Below, one piece after another: positions 18,337 through 27,602 of a stretch of DNA of 64,000 nt; positions within the stretch are counted from its first letter, which is position 1; each line of letters opens with the position of its first letter. The notes below the pieces were generated by a model. It saw nothing but the letters and a program-made list of their open reading frames with translations, searched no databases and was not told where the DNA came from. The DNA lies in NCBI RefSeq assembly GCF_047372505.1, contig NZ_JBKBEU010000001.1, positions 2,604,001 to 2,668,000 of the forward strand, given 5' to 3'. The translations under genes were made by a program, and so were the position numbers. The DNA is from Phaeobacter cretensis. GTDB taxonomy: Bacteria > Pseudomonadota > Alphaproteobacteria > Rhodobacterales > Rhodobacteraceae.

Positions 18337-19120
18337 TGTGACCGAGCTCCTGCAGAAAGGAGATCAAACGGTCGGCAAATGCATCGGGCTGTTCTATACA
18401 GGGCAGATGGCCTGCCTTGCGGATCAATTCAAACTTGGAGCCAGGGATCAGATTCACGGTTTCGCGAACCAGGTCTGCCGGGGTGGCACCGTCGTCAGAT
18501 CCAGCAATGCCCAGTGTTGGGAGGCGTAGGCCACTGGTCGGGGTATAAAAGTCGGTACCGGCTATGGCGGCGCAGCAGCCTATGTAACCTTCGACCGACT
18601 GTTGCAAAACATGTGCTCGCCAATGTGCGACTTCCGGAGATTTAAGGAACTCGGGCGCGAACCAACGTTGCATGATGGCGTCGGCTACGGCTTCGAGACC
18701 ACCTTGTTGGATAGCATCAATCCGCTGCTGCCAGTTGGTGGCGGTCCCGATCTTGGCCGCAGTATTTGAGAGCACCAGCCCACGCATCAAATCCAGCCGC
18801 TTGACTGCGAGCCCCTGCGCGATCATGCCGCCGATTGAAAGCCCCACGAAAATGCAATCCTTCACTTGCAAATGATCCAACAGGCGTTCTGCATCGCGGA
18901 TCAAAGCGCCCATAGTATAGGGTGCAGGTGTCGCGGGTGAGAGACCATGCCCCCGCAAATCATAGCGTATGATGCGGAGTTCCATCGGAAGACGCTCCAG
19001 TACCGCGTCCCAAAGATGCAGGTCGGTTCCGAGGGAGTTTGCAAAAACCAAGGGAGGTCCGTCGGCGGCTCCGTCCACTTGGTAGTTCAGCTGGACGTCG
19101 CCTAGATCAGCAAGCTGCAT
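18329..19120 (-). CDS. pcaD: 3-oxoadipate enol-lactonase
   Basis: Alpha/beta hydrolase of 263 residues that opens 3-oxoadipate enol-lactone to 3-oxoadipate. It carries the pattern typical of PcaD: PLVFANSLGTDLHLWDAVL near the N-terminus, RYDLRGHGLS, the nucleophile elbow GLSIGG (about 92), GIAGSDDGATP with the catalytic Asp, and AGHLPCIEQPDAF with the catalytic His. The ATG at 19120 was preferred over the GTG just before it because GGAGG lies 6 bases upstream. It is the first gene of the pcaD - hydrolase - pcaB run. Confidence 0.92.
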   Translation of the reverse strand: MQLADLGDVQLNYQVDGAADGPPLVFANSLGTDLHLWDAVLERLPMELRIIRYDLRGHGLSPATPAPYTMGALIRDAERLLDHLQVKDCIFVGLSIGGMIAQGLAVKRLDLMRGLVLSNTAAKIGTATNWQQRIDAIQQGGLEAVADAIMQRWFAPEFLKSPEVAHWRAHVLQQSVEGYIGCCAAIAGTDFYTPTSGLRLPTLGIAGSDDGATPADLVRETVNLIPGSKFELIRKAGHLPCIEQPDAFADRLISFLQELGHID

Positions 19121-19216
19121 CACACTCCTCCGAGGCTTCTTTGGGGCAACCGTCTAGCGTGCAACATATCGGAAGTAAAGTCGGCGGGCGTGCCGCTGAG
19201 GCGGTCGGATGCTGTT

Positions 19217-20419
19217 CTATTCAGCAGAATTGAGTCGCATATGGGCCATGATTTGTCCGTGGTCAGAAGCCAGCTTATTATATGGCGCTTCGGGATGACT
19301 CCCGTCGGTTAAATGGTCATTGAAGACACTAAAGTACTGCATTTCGCCGATGGATCCTCGCCATTCTGGGTCAAAGTGACGCGACATGTATATTTGATCG
19401 ATGCTTTCGTGAACGCCGCCAAATGCCGTCGTGTAGACGACGTCGCGGAGCGATTTTTTAAGAAACATTCTCTCAGCAGCGCGGAGCCGAAGCCGGTCAA
19501 TTGTCTCGCGGATCTTGTGGTCTTCTTCCGAGCTATAGCGATCACCTGAATGGCGGGCATCATGGCGTAACATCCACGAATAATTGCGAAACGGAGTTTC
19601 ACCGCTAATAATCTCTGAGCTAACCGCATATTCTCCATCGTTGAAATCCCCGAGCACCATCACCGGGCGGTTTTGTTGGAGCTCCTCCAGCACTGCCCGC
19701 CTTAGCACCCAGGCTTCTGCCATGCGGCGCAGGGCAGCACGCAATGCACCAAGGGCGCGGCCACTCGCATCATAGGCCGTGAGGGCGCTTTCTGGCGCGT
19801 AGGGTGCATCTTGTGGAGTTATGAATTCGCCTAGTTTGGATTTAAGATGGCAGTTAAATACGCTGACAATTTGGTCACCGACCGGGATACGGGCCTTCAT
19901 GACCGGCCGTGATAGTCGCCGCAATGTATAGTACCCGGCGTCGTCCTCACCACCAAGGCAGGCCATCGGTATTTCCAATGGCTGAGGTAATTCCTGGATA
20001 ATCTCGACCGGTTCTGCAAATCCGTGGCGCGATAGAATTGCAAGACCGGGGCGCCGCTTGCCGGGTGTATCACTGTCGTTCACGTTTGGCGCAAAGGCTA
20101 GCTCAGCATCGGTGTAGGGCGTGTAGGCCAGTTTGCGAAAAATTGCCTTGCGATGATATCGTTTGGAGCGATCAGGTACGCTGGCCGCGTTCGCGTCTAT
20201 ACCGCGCCGGTCGGTTTCCGCGATGATCTCCCTTAGAGGCGTCTCGTCAAAAATTTCCTGAAACCCAACGATATCCGCATCTAGCGTCAGCAGTTGGTCA
20301 GCCATCCAGTCCGATTTCCACGCATATTCTTCGGGTGTGTAGCTTTGGAACGCGTAATACTCCTGATCCGGTCCGATCAGGTTTTTTACGTTAAAAGAGG
20401 CAATGGTAAAACTGGTCAT
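19217..20419 (-). CDS. Endonuclease/exonuclease/phosphatase (EEP) family protein
   Basis: Metal-dependent phosphoesterase of 400 residues. Active-site signatures of the DNase I-like fold are present: ASFNVKNL at the N-terminus, IVGFQEIF with the metal-binding Glu, VFNCHLKSK, LGDFNDGEY, and SDHGQIMAHM at the C-terminus. No signal peptide is seen. The ATG at 20419 has GGAG with a 7-base gap; an upstream in-frame start would overlap the previous gene's stop. It follows the PLP dehydratase gene by 38 bases and is probably the last gene of the HAD-hydrolase-dehydratase operon. Substrate (nucleic acid, phospholipid or inositol phosphate) is unknown. Confidence 0.87.
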   Translation of the reverse strand: MTSFTIASFNVKNLIGPDQEYYAFQSYTPEEYAWKSDWMADQLLTLDADIVGFQEIFDETPLREIIAETDRRGIDANAASVPDRSKRYHRKAIFRKLAYTPYTDAELAFAPNVNDSDTPGKRRPGLAILSRHGFAEPVEIIQELPQPLEIPMACLGGEDDAGYYTLRRLSRPVMKARIPVGDQIVSVFNCHLKSKLGEFITPQDAPYAPESALTAYDASGRALGALRAALRRMAEAWVLRRAVLEELQQNRPVMVLGDFNDGEYAVSSEIISGETPFRNYSWMLRHDARHSGDRYSSEEDHKIRETIDRLRLRAAERMFLKKSLRDVVYTTAFGGVHESIDQIYMSRHFDPEWRGSIGEMQYFSVFNDHLTDGSHPEAPYNKLASDHGQIMAHMRLNSAE

Positions 20420-20457
20420 CAGGGTACTCCAAATTCGAACAAGGCAACAGTGGCAGA

Positions 20458-21432
20458 TCAACCGAACCGGCGCAGAGCCTCTGCAAATATGCTGGCATCG
20501 ACATTGCCGCCGGTAGCGACGGCGATGGCAGCCATGTCGTCAAGTTGATCGCCGTGAAACAGTGCCGCTGCAAGAGCCACTGCGCCGCCGGGTTCCAACA
20601 CAATTTTCAGCCGTAGAAAAGCTTCGACCATTGCGCGCATAGCGTCGTCTTCTGTGACGACGACGCCGGAACCACACAGTCGAGCCAAAATTGGAAAGGT
20701 TATCTCACCGGGGGATGGCGTTAATATCGCGTCACAGATCGAGCCAGCGGTGGTCTCATTTCGGCAGATGCGTCCAGAAGCGAGCGAACGGGCTACATCG
20801 TCAAAGCTTTCCGGTTCACAGGGGCGTACTTGCATTCCTGGCGCGGTTTGTTCCAGGGCCAAGGCCACGCCAGCGGTTAAGCCACCGCCGCCGCAACATA
20901 CAAGAACATTGGCTTTGGTTATGCCCTCTTCTGCGGCTTGGCTGGCTATTTCCAGCCCGACCGTACCCTGACCGGCCACGACTTGTTCCTCGTCGTATGG
21001 TTTGATCAAGGTGAGGCCACGTGTCTTCGCCAGTTCGGCACCAATCGCATCGCGATCATCGGTAGCGCGGTCGAATAGGACGACTTCGGCTCCGAGTGCG
21101 CGCGTGTTGGAAATCTTGATGGCCGGGGCGTCCTGGGGCATCAGGATCACTGCAGGTGTGTTGTGCGCCGATGCAGCGGCTGCAACGCCTTGGGCATGAT
21201 TGCCGCTTGAGTAGGCTAACACACCGCGTTGGCGTTGTTCATCCGTTAGGGCTGACAGCGCGGCCCATCCGCCTCTGAATTTGAACGACCCGGTTTGTTG
21301 CAGGCACTCGGCCTTGACGAACAACCGGCGACCGGCAAGTTCGTCCAGAAAGGGCGAGGATAACAGGGGTGTCCTGCTTGCATGTCCTTGCAGACGCTTT
21401 GCTGCGGCACTGATCGCGGCGAAGGATGTCAT
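20458..21432 (-). CDS. PLP-dependent threonine/serine dehydratase-like enzyme
   Basis: Fold type II PLP enzyme of 324 residues, close to biosynthesis-independent threonine ammonia-lyases, serine racemases and hydroxyaspartate ammonia-lyases. The PLP lysine is in QQTGSFKFRGG (about 52), the substrate-side loop in YSSGNHAQGVA (about 81), and the phosphate-binding glycine run in VCCGGGGLTAG (about 185). There is no C-terminal ACT regulatory domain, which argues against a classic IlvA. It overlaps the upstream hydrolase stop by 4 bases. Substrate cannot be assigned from sequence. Confidence 0.9.
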   Translation of the reverse strand: MTSFAAISAAAKRLQGHASRTPLLSSPFLDELAGRRLFVKAECLQQTGSFKFRGGWAALSALTDEQRQRGVLAYSSGNHAQGVAAAASAHNTPAVILMPQDAPAIKISNTRALGAEVVLFDRATDDRDAIGAELAKTRGLTLIKPYDEEQVVAGQGTVGLEIASQAAEEGITKANVLVCCGGGGLTAGVALALEQTAPGMQVRPCEPESFDDVARSLASGRICRNETTAGSICDAILTPSPGEITFPILARLCGSGVVVTEDDAMRAMVEAFLRLKIVLEPGGAVALAAALFHGDQLDDMAAIAVATGGNVDASIFAEALRRFG

Positions 21433-22280
21433 AGTGCAATCTCCAAAATGTGATGGATGAGCGCAAGCGATTGCGGTTCATCCAGAAATGGGACATGCCC
21501 ACGGTCCGGCACTTCCGACGCGATCAGTTCAGGTAAGCTAAGCTGCATCTTTTGGTAGGTTTCTGCGCTGAGAATGTCGGAATTGGCACCACGGATAACG
21601 CCGCATGGCACTCCGCTTAATGATAGAAATAAAGGCCAAAGATCCGGTGTGCTACCGGTTGCAGCCTGTGCCAGCAATGCATCGCGCAATCGCACATCAT
21701 AACGTAGTTCAAGACCTGTTGGGGTCTCACGAAAGAAGGTCTCGACCTCTTCACGCCAGCGAGAAGCCGACACATTTGGAAAGGTCGCGCCCATATGGGT
21801 TGCGAGCGTTGTAGCTGCCTCCGCATGGGTCTTTGCTGCAGGGCGATGCCCAATATAGGCCATAATCCGCGTGATGCCATCTGTTGGGATTTCTGGTCCG
21901 ACGTCGTTCAGGATCACCCCCGCCAAACGCTCTTTGTGCAGAGCAGCCAGAACCATTGCCACTAACCCCCCGCGTGACGTGCCAAGAAGCGTGACGCGTA
22001 CGATGCCAAGGTGATCCAGTAGTTCAACGACATCCTGTGCCTCTCGCGGGACTGAATAACTATGGAAGTCGTCGGCATATTGTGAGTGGCCTCGACCTCG
22101 CGCATCCAGAGTAATCATGCGTTTGTCACGGATATGCGGACGCAGATAGCGGAAATCCTGACCGTCGCGTGTCAACCCGGCGAGACACAACAATGGAGGG
22201 CCAACGCCGATGTTGCCACCCGGATCGTCGTAGGCCAACCGCAGCCCGTCTGAAGTGGTAAAATATGCGGGTGTCTTCAT
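21429..22280 (-). CDS. Alpha/beta hydrolase
   Basis: Serine hydrolase of 283 residues. Recognisable parts: the oxyanion-side motif LLCLAGLTRDGQDFRYL, TLDARGRGHS, nucleophile elbow GTSRGG (Ser about 109), a cap region, and PDRGHVPFLDEPQSL with the catalytic His. The ATG at 22280 starts 17 bases after the stop of the HAD gene; a TTG at 22307 would overlap it and adds nine unconserved residues. Its stop overlaps the dehydratase start (ATGA-type, 4 bases). Substrate unknown. Confidence 0.88.
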   Translation of the reverse strand: MKTPAYFTTSDGLRLAYDDPGGNIGVGPPLLCLAGLTRDGQDFRYLRPHIRDKRMITLDARGRGHSQYADDFHSYSVPREAQDVVELLDHLGIVRVTLLGTSRGGLVAMVLAALHKERLAGVILNDVGPEIPTDGITRIMAYIGHRPAAKTHAEAATTLATHMGATFPNVSASRWREEVETFFRETPTGLELRYDVRLRDALLAQAATGSTPDLWPLFLSLSGVPCGVIRGANSDILSAETYQKMQLSLPELIASEVPDRGHVPFLDEPQSLALIHHILEIAL

Positions 22281-22296
22281 TGTATTAGACACAGTT

Positions 22297-22983
22297 CTAG
22301 CCGCCAATTAGGTCGGGAATGCTGCTTAGGTCGCCTAACACATGTTGGGGCTTCCAGGGTAGGCGATCAATTGGTTCACCATTCCGGTTGACCCAAGCGG
22401 TTACAAATCCATAGCCTGAAGCCCCCGCCGCATCCCAACCATTTGAGGATACAAACAGCACCTCGTCGCGCTGACAGTTGAAACGTCTGCCAACAAGGTC
22501 GTAAACACGTTCGTCAGGCTTGAAAACACCGACGCTTTCGACGGACAAGACATCATCCAGCACTTGGCCTAGCCCAGCAGAGCGTACCGCTCCGTCCAGC
22601 ATTTCCGGGGATCCGTTGGACAGAATAGCAGTCTGCATTCCCGCTGCCTTAAGCGCGCGTAGCATCTGCGGCACTTCCTTATAGGCCTGAAGCTGCCAGT
22701 AGAGATCCAGTAGCCGTTTTCGCAGCTGGGGGTCGCCACTAAGGCCGGTTGCTTCCATCGCCCAGTCCAGGCCGTCTTGTGTGACGTCCCAGAAATCGGT
22801 GTGCGTTTTGGTAATGGCGCGCAACCAGGTGTATTGCAGCTGTTTTAAGCGCCAGTGGTTTGCAAGCTCTACCCAGTTATCAACTAAATGTGGAAACTCA
22901 GGTTCCTGGGCGGCTTGGCGGGCGGCGGCGGTTACATCGAACAATGTTCCATACGCGTCGAAGATACAGGTGCTGATCGCCAT
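22297..22983 (-). CDS. Haloacid dehalogenase, type II (L-2-haloacid dehalogenase family)
   Basis: HAD-superfamily hydrolase of 228 residues. The residues that define L-2-haloacid dehalogenases are all visible: nucleophile Asp in FDAYGTLFD (residue 9), Arg in HWRLKQLQYTW, SNGSPEML (Ser/Asn pair), Lys in GVFKPDERVY, and VSSNGWDAAGA. It could release halide from 2-haloalkanoates, which occur in sea water; activity is inferred from motif conservation. It is the first gene of a minus-strand operon with an alpha/beta hydrolase, a PLP dehydratase and an EEP phosphatase. Confidence 0.93.
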   Translation of the reverse strand: MAISTCIFDAYGTLFDVTAAARQAAQEPEFPHLVDNWVELANHWRLKQLQYTWLRAITKTHTDFWDVTQDGLDWAMEATGLSGDPQLRKRLLDLYWQLQAYKEVPQMLRALKAAGMQTAILSNGSPEMLDGAVRSAGLGQVLDDVLSVESVGVFKPDERVYDLVGRRFNCQRDEVLFVSSNGWDAAGASGYGFVTAWVNRNGEPIDRLPWKPQHVLGDLSSIPDLIGG

Positions 22984-23171
22984 TGGTGCTCCGGTTCGGT
23001 GGTCTTCAGTTGGTTAAGCCTAGGCGCAAATTGGGCGTTAACTCCAGCCACAATCCCGTAGGACACACAGGAAAAGCAGTTACCCGGACCCGCACTGATC
23101 CATCGGGTTTACATCATGGTTCGAACCTATACTGTGCGCGGCTTTGTAACCTAATTCGAACTGGGGGTCCT

Positions 23172-23600
23172 ATGACCGAGGTAAAAAGCGGCGATACCGT
23201 GCGCATCCATTATACAGGCAAGCTGACAGACGACAGTGTCTTTGACAGCTCTGAAGGGCGCGAGCCGCTTGAGTTCACCGTAGGCTCTGGCCAGGTCATT
23301 GAGGGAATGGACGCCGGATTGGTTGGTATGACCGTTGGTGAGAAAAAGACGCTCAATATTCCCGCGGATCAGGCGTATGGGCCAAGTCACGATGAAGCCC
23401 GGCAGACCATCCCGCGTGAGGGGATCCCTGATGACATCCCACTTGAGGTCGGGACCCAGCTGCAAATGCAAGCTCCGACGGGCGAAGTTCTGCCGGTAAC
23501 TGTTGTTGAAGTGACGGAGGCCACGGTGACGTTGGACGCAAACCATTCTTTGGCAGGCAAGGATCTGATTTTTGACATCGAATTGGTGTCTATCAACTGA
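23172..23600 (+). CDS. FKBP-type peptidyl-prolyl cis-trans isomerase (SlyD-like)
   Basis: Folding catalyst and probable chaperone of 142 residues. The FKBP half opens VKSGDTVRIHYTGKL and contains FTVGSGQVIEGMDAGLVGM; a SlyD-style insert-in-flap domain covers about 70-120 (AYGPSHDEARQTIPREG), after which the FKBP strands return (NHSLAGKDLIFDIELV). The His-rich nickel-binding tail of enterobacterial SlyD is absent. The frame is open far upstream, but the ATG at 23172 directly opens the domain, with a GGGGGTCC stretch before it. No signal peptide, so cytosolic. Confidence 0.92.
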   Translation: MTEVKSGDTVRIHYTGKLTDDSVFDSSEGREPLEFTVGSGQVIEGMDAGLVGMTVGEKKTLNIPADQAYGPSHDEARQTIPREGIPDDIPLEVGTQLQMQAPTGEVLPVTVVEVTEATVTLDANHSLAGKDLIFDIELVSIN

Positions 23601-23683
23601 TGCACCTGAGGCGGTGCCCCTTGCGCCGCCTCGTCAAACCGGCTCTCTTAACAGCGGTATAGTTCGCGGTGAAAGAGAACGGG

Positions 23684-24757
23684 ATGACCAATTTTACCAC
23701 TTCAGCGGCTTTTATGGACCGCTTTGGGATTTCCTTGCCGATCCTGCAGTCACCCATGGCTGGCGTCAGCACCCCAGAGATGGCAGCGGCAGTCAGCAAT
23801 GCTGGCGGCCTCGGAGCTTTGGGGGTCGGTGCTGCAACGGTCACGCAAGCTGAGCAAATGTTACGCCAGGCCGCGATTCTGACGGATGGCCCTATTAATA
23901 TCAATGTGTTTTGCCATGAACCTGCGGTTCAAGACCTTGCGCGCGAGAATATGTGGCTGCAGAGGCTAGCGCCTGTATTTCACAAGTACGATGCGAACCC
24001 GCCGCAGAAATTACACGAAATCTATACCAGTTTTTGCGTTGATGCGGATATGCAGGCCATGGTGCTTGCACAGAGCCCTGCCGTTGTCAGTTTTCACTTT
24101 GGCATCCCTCCACAAGCGGTGATTTCAGCCTTGCGGGCTGCTGGAATCTTATTGCTGGCGACAGCGACATCTCTGGCGGAAGCACGGATGCTGGAGGCCG
24201 CTGGTCTCGACGCTATTGTCGCGCAGGGGTGGGAGGCCGGCGGGCATCGGGGTGTCTTCGATCCGACCGCTAAGGATGCAAGACTTGAGACAATGACTTT
24301 GGTTCGTGAATTGGTGGCTGGAGTCGAGTTGCCCGTTATCGCAGCGGGTGGCTTGATGGCTGGCTCTGACATAGCGCAGGCGATCGCGTCGGGCGCTGTC
24401 GCTGCACAGTTGGGCACAGCCTTCATTGCATGTCCGGAAAGCAGCGCCGACGACGGATATCGGGCTGCATTGCAGGCGAACGACCTGCAAACCGAGATGG
24501 TTTCAGTGATTTCAGGCCGCCCTGCGCGGTGTTTGAGAAACCGTTTTACCGAGTGGGCAGCGGAAATTGATGGAGAGCTGATACCGGATTACCCCATAGC
24601 CTATGACGCAGGCAAAGCCTTGAATGTGGCCGCCAAACAAGCGGGAGAGATGGGTTACGGGGCGCAATGGGCGGGGCAGGGCGCAGCCAGTACACGCGCT
24701 GTGCCGGTAGCCGATTTGATGCGGTTGCTTGAGGCAGAGCTGGCTGAGGCGAAGTAA
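23684..24757 (+). CDS. Nitronate monooxygenase family flavoprotein
   Basis: FMN-dependent TIM-barrel enzyme of 357 residues, class I nitronate monooxygenase / 2-nitropropane dioxygenase family, which oxidises nitronates such as propionate 3-nitronate. Seen are ILQSPMAGVSTPEMAAAVSN at the N-terminus, INVFCHEP, VVSFHFGIPP, IVAQGWEAGGHRG (with the family's catalytic-loop His and FMN phosphate-binding region), IAAGGLMAG and AAQLGTAFIACPES. The ATG at 23684 opens the conserved core; a GTG five codons earlier is an alternative. It stands between the FKBP gene and the fabI terminator. Physiological substrate unknown. Confidence 0.9.
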   Translation: MTNFTTSAAFMDRFGISLPILQSPMAGVSTPEMAAAVSNAGGLGALGVGAATVTQAEQMLRQAAILTDGPININVFCHEPAVQDLARENMWLQRLAPVFHKYDANPPQKLHEIYTSFCVDADMQAMVLAQSPAVVSFHFGIPPQAVISALRAAGILLLATATSLAEARMLEAAGLDAIVAQGWEAGGHRGVFDPTAKDARLETMTLVRELVAGVELPVIAAGGLMAGSDIAQAIASGAVAAQLGTAFIACPESSADDGYRAALQANDLQTEMVSVISGRPARCLRNRFTEWAAEIDGELIPDYPIAYDAGKALNVAAKQAGEMGYGAQWAGQGAASTRAVPVADLMRLLEAELAEAK

Positions 24758-24778
24758 GATACTGCCATAGGTCACGAT

Positions 24779-24807
24779 CAAAAAAGGGCACCGCAATGGG
24801 TGCCCTT
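24779..24807 (-). terminator. Rho-independent terminator of the fab operon
   Basis: On the minus strand, AAGGGCACC pairs with GGTGCCCTT around a 6-base loop and is followed by a T run, 30 bases beyond the fabI stop. It may also act on the converging nitronate monooxygenase transcript. Confidence 0.85.
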
Positions 24808-24836
24808 GGCTATTTCTTAGACCAAGCAAAAGGCAG

Positions 24837-25628
24837 TCAAAGGTTGTCCTGCTGCGGCATCCCGAGCACGTGGAACCCACCGTCGACGCGAATAATCTCA
24901 CCCGTCGTGCAGGCGCCTGCGTCAGAGGCAAGGTAGACGGCAGTGCCACCCACAGCTTCCAAGGTCGCATTGTCACGCATAGGTGTGTTTTGTGCAGTGT
25001 GTTTGAAAGTCTTGCGCGCCCCGCCGATGGCAGCGCCCGCCAGGGTTTTCATTGGCCCTGGTGAGATCGCATTGACGCGTATTGCTTCCGGGCCAAGGTC
25101 ATTGGCCAAATACCGGGTTGCGCTTTCCAGAGCAGCTTTTGCGACACCCATCACGTTGTAATTGGGAACCACACGGTTGGAGCCCTGATAGGTAAGTGTC
25201 AGCAATGTGCCGCCTGCGTTCTTCATCAGAGGATAGGCGCGGCGAGCCACCTCGACAAAGGAATACGCCGAGATATCCATCGAGTTCTTGAAGTTCTCGC
25301 GGCTCGTGTCAAGAAAACGCCCCGTCAGCTCAGACTTGTCCGAATACGCAATGGCGTGAACCACAAAGTCGATGCTATTCCAGCGCGTTGTCAGCTGTTC
25401 AAACGCTGTGTCAAGCGATGCGTCGTTGGTGACATCCACATCTACCATAAAGTCGCTGCCGACGCTTTGTGCAAGTGGTTCTAGTCGCTTGCCAAAGGCG
25501 TCACCTTGATAGGTAAATGCCAATTCGGCGCCGGCTTCAGCCATAGCCTTGGCGATACCCCAAGCGATCGAACGATCGTTGGCGACTCCCATGATCAGGC
25601 CACGTTTCCCCGTTAGTACTCCCGACAT
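24837..25628 (-). CDS. fabI: Enoyl-[acyl-carrier-protein] reductase (NADH)
   Basis: Short-chain dehydrogenase-fold enzyme of 263 residues that performs the last reduction in each round of fatty-acid elongation. The FabI cofactor motif GLIMGVANDRSIAWGIA is at residues 10-26, and the catalytic Tyr and Lys are in YNVMGVAK with the further Tyr in TLTYQGSNRVV. It ends with VDGGFHVLGM. It is the third gene of the fabA-fabB-fabI cluster, 6 bases after fabB, and is followed by a strong terminator. All active-site residues are intact. Confidence 0.96.
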   Translation of the reverse strand: MSGVLTGKRGLIMGVANDRSIAWGIAKAMAEAGAELAFTYQGDAFGKRLEPLAQSVGSDFMVDVDVTNDASLDTAFEQLTTRWNSIDFVVHAIAYSDKSELTGRFLDTSRENFKNSMDISAYSFVEVARRAYPLMKNAGGTLLTLTYQGSNRVVPNYNVMGVAKAALESATRYLANDLGPEAIRVNAISPGPMKTLAGAAIGGARKTFKHTAQNTPMRDNATLEAVGGTAVYLASDAGACTTGEIIRVDGGFHVLGMPQQDNL

Positions 25629-25634
25629 ACGCCG

Positions 25635-26864
25635 TTATCCTTTGTATTTGCTCAAAACCATTGAGCCGTTGGTGCCGCCAAAGCCAAAGCTGTTGGTCAT
25701 CACACTATCTAGGCCAGCATCTTCAACCAGCTGAGTAGCGACCTCTTCCGGTTCGATGCCATCGGCCAACGTGTCGACGTTGATTGACGGAGTGATAAAA
25801 TCACTGTCCAGCATCAGCAGGCAGAAGATGGCTTCCAATGCGCCGGCAGCACCCTGCGCATGACCGGTCATCGACTTGGTCGAAGAGACTGGTGGCACTT
25901 TGCCTGCACCAAACACGCGGCGGGCGGCTTCTATCTCACCAACATCGCCTACTGGCGTCGAGGTGCCGTGCGCATTGATATAGCCCACCTTGCGGCCTTC
26001 GGGCAGGGATTGCAGCGCTAGGCGCATGGCCCGTTCGCCACCTTCACCCGAGGGGGCGACCATATCGTGTCCGTCTGATGTCGCAGCAAAACCAGTGACT
26101 TCGGCGTAGATTTTTGCGCCACGAGCCAATGCATGATCAAGATCCTCCAGCACAACGATGCCACCACCGCCGGAGATCACGAAGCCATCGCGGTCTTGGT
26201 CAAATGCACGCGACGCTTTTTCGGGCGTGCTATTATATTTTGATGACATTGCGCCCATTGCATCGAACAGACAGGACAGAGTCCAGTCCAGTTCTTCGCC
26301 GCCCCCGGCGAACATTACGTCTTGCTTGCCCATCATAATTTGTTCTGCAGCATTGCCGATACAATGAAGTGAGGTGGAGCAAGCCGAGGTGATCGAATAG
26401 TTGATGCCCTTAATCTTGAACGCAGTCGCAAGATTGGCAGAGATAGTCGAGGACATGCACTTGGGGACGGCAAACGGCCCGATCCGTTTGGTGGCACCCG
26501 TTTTGAGCACGGTTTGGTGCGCCGTGAGCATCGCCGATGTGGATGGTCCGCCAGAGCCTGCAACCAAGCCCGTGCGTTCATTCACGACTTGACCTTCGGA
26601 GAGGCCCGCATCGGCAATCGCCTGCGTCATCGCGATATGGGCATAAGCGGCACCGGCGCCCATAAACCGCAAGGAACGTTTGTCGATGTGGTCGACAACA
26701 TTCAGCTTAAGCGTTCCCGCTACCTGGCTGCGGAAACCATGCTCAACCATTTCAGGGCTGGCTTCAATGCCAGATTTACCTGCTTTGAGAGAGGCAAGAA
26801 CCTCTTCGGCATTGTTCCCGATGGACGAAACGATGCCCAGACCGGTGACGACGACACGACGCAT
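25635..26864 (-). CDS. fabB: 3-oxoacyl-[acyl-carrier-protein] synthase I
   Basis: Condensing enzyme of 409 residues that extends unsaturated acyl-ACPs made by FabA. The catalytic triad is visible: Cys in ITSACSTSLHCIG (about 163), His in NAHGTSTPVGD and His in KSMTGHAQGAAGAL. The N-terminus RRVVVTGLGIVSSIG and the C-terminal SFGFGGTNGSMVL loop are standard. Its assignment as FabB rather than FabF rests mainly on its place between fabA and fabI, the classical unsaturated fatty-acid operon. Confidence 0.95.
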   Translation of the reverse strand: MRRVVVTGLGIVSSIGNNAEEVLASLKAGKSGIEASPEMVEHGFRSQVAGTLKLNVVDHIDKRSLRFMGAGAAYAHIAMTQAIADAGLSEGQVVNERTGLVAGSGGPSTSAMLTAHQTVLKTGATKRIGPFAVPKCMSSTISANLATAFKIKGINYSITSACSTSLHCIGNAAEQIMMGKQDVMFAGGGEELDWTLSCLFDAMGAMSSKYNSTPEKASRAFDQDRDGFVISGGGGIVVLEDLDHALARGAKIYAEVTGFAATSDGHDMVAPSGEGGERAMRLALQSLPEGRKVGYINAHGTSTPVGDVGEIEAARRVFGAGKVPPVSSTKSMTGHAQGAAGALEAIFCLLMLDSDFITPSINVDTLADGIEPEEVATQLVEDAGLDSVMTNSFGFGGTNGSMVLSKYKG

Positions 26865-26911
26865 GCTGCGTACTCCTATGCTAATTCAGGGGGCCAGAGG
26901 AAAGCTATAGG

Positions 26912-27421
26912 TCAGCTCTCGGACAAGGCCACCTTCATATCTTTGACCTGATAGATGACTTCGCCATCCGCCTCGACGATCCCATCGGCAACGCCCATGG
27001 TCAAGCGGCGGGTCTGAATAGCTTTTGTGAAGTCGATCTTGTAAGTCAGCAACTTGCGATCTGGTCGCACCATGCCTGTCAGCTTGACCTCACCAACACC
27101 CAGCGCGTAGCCACGCCCCTGCCAGCCGCGCCAGCCCAGGTTGAACCCAGTAAGTTGCCACAGGCCATCCAGACCCAGGCAACCGGGCATGATTGGGTTG
27201 CCAGGGAAGTGGCAATCAAAGAACCAGAGACCAGGTGTGATATCGAATTCCGCCGTAATGTGGCCTTTGCCATGGGAACCGCCATCGGCTGAAACATCTG
27301 TAATGCGATCCATCATCAACATAGGGGGCGCAGGCAGCTGCGCATTGCCTGGGCCGAACAGCTCGCCTCTGGCGCATTTCAGCAAGTCGTCTTTGTCAAA
27401 GCTGCTGGGGTAATCGGCCAT
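26912..27421 (-). CDS. fabA: 3-hydroxydecanoyl-[acyl-carrier-protein] dehydratase/isomerase
   Basis: Hot-dog fold enzyme of 169 residues that dehydrates 3-hydroxydecanoyl-ACP and isomerises the trans-2 bond to cis-3, introducing the double bond for unsaturated fatty acids. The catalytic His is in DCHFPGNPIMPGC and the Asp in LGLDGLWQLTGF. It leads the fabA-fabB-fabI cluster and diverges from irr with a 235-base intergenic region, so its promoter lies there. Confidence 0.96.
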   Translation of the reverse strand: MADYPSSFDKDDLLKCARGELFGPGNAQLPAPPMLMMDRITDVSADGGSHGKGHITAEFDITPGLWFFDCHFPGNPIMPGCLGLDGLWQLTGFNLGWRGWQGRGYALGVGEVKLTGMVRPDRKLLTYKIDFTKAIQTRRLTMGVADGIVEADGEVIYQVKDMKVALSES

Positions 27422-27602
27422 GCTGGCGCTTCTCCTGCCTATGTTATGATCGCGTATCTGGCCCCCTGTAGCACCCGTTTCGACTCTCCTGCAAGGGTTG
27501 CGGCCGTTGCGGCTGAACCAGCGTCCGGCCTGTTGCCTTCAGGTTTTTCAACTGTGACAATCACAGGATAGATATCGAAGCCGCGCAAATTGAATTGAAT
27601 AC

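Noticed and set aside
23608..23634. GAGGCGG/CCGCCTC hairpin after the FKBP gene
   Set aside because: No T run follows on either strand, so termination cannot be supported.
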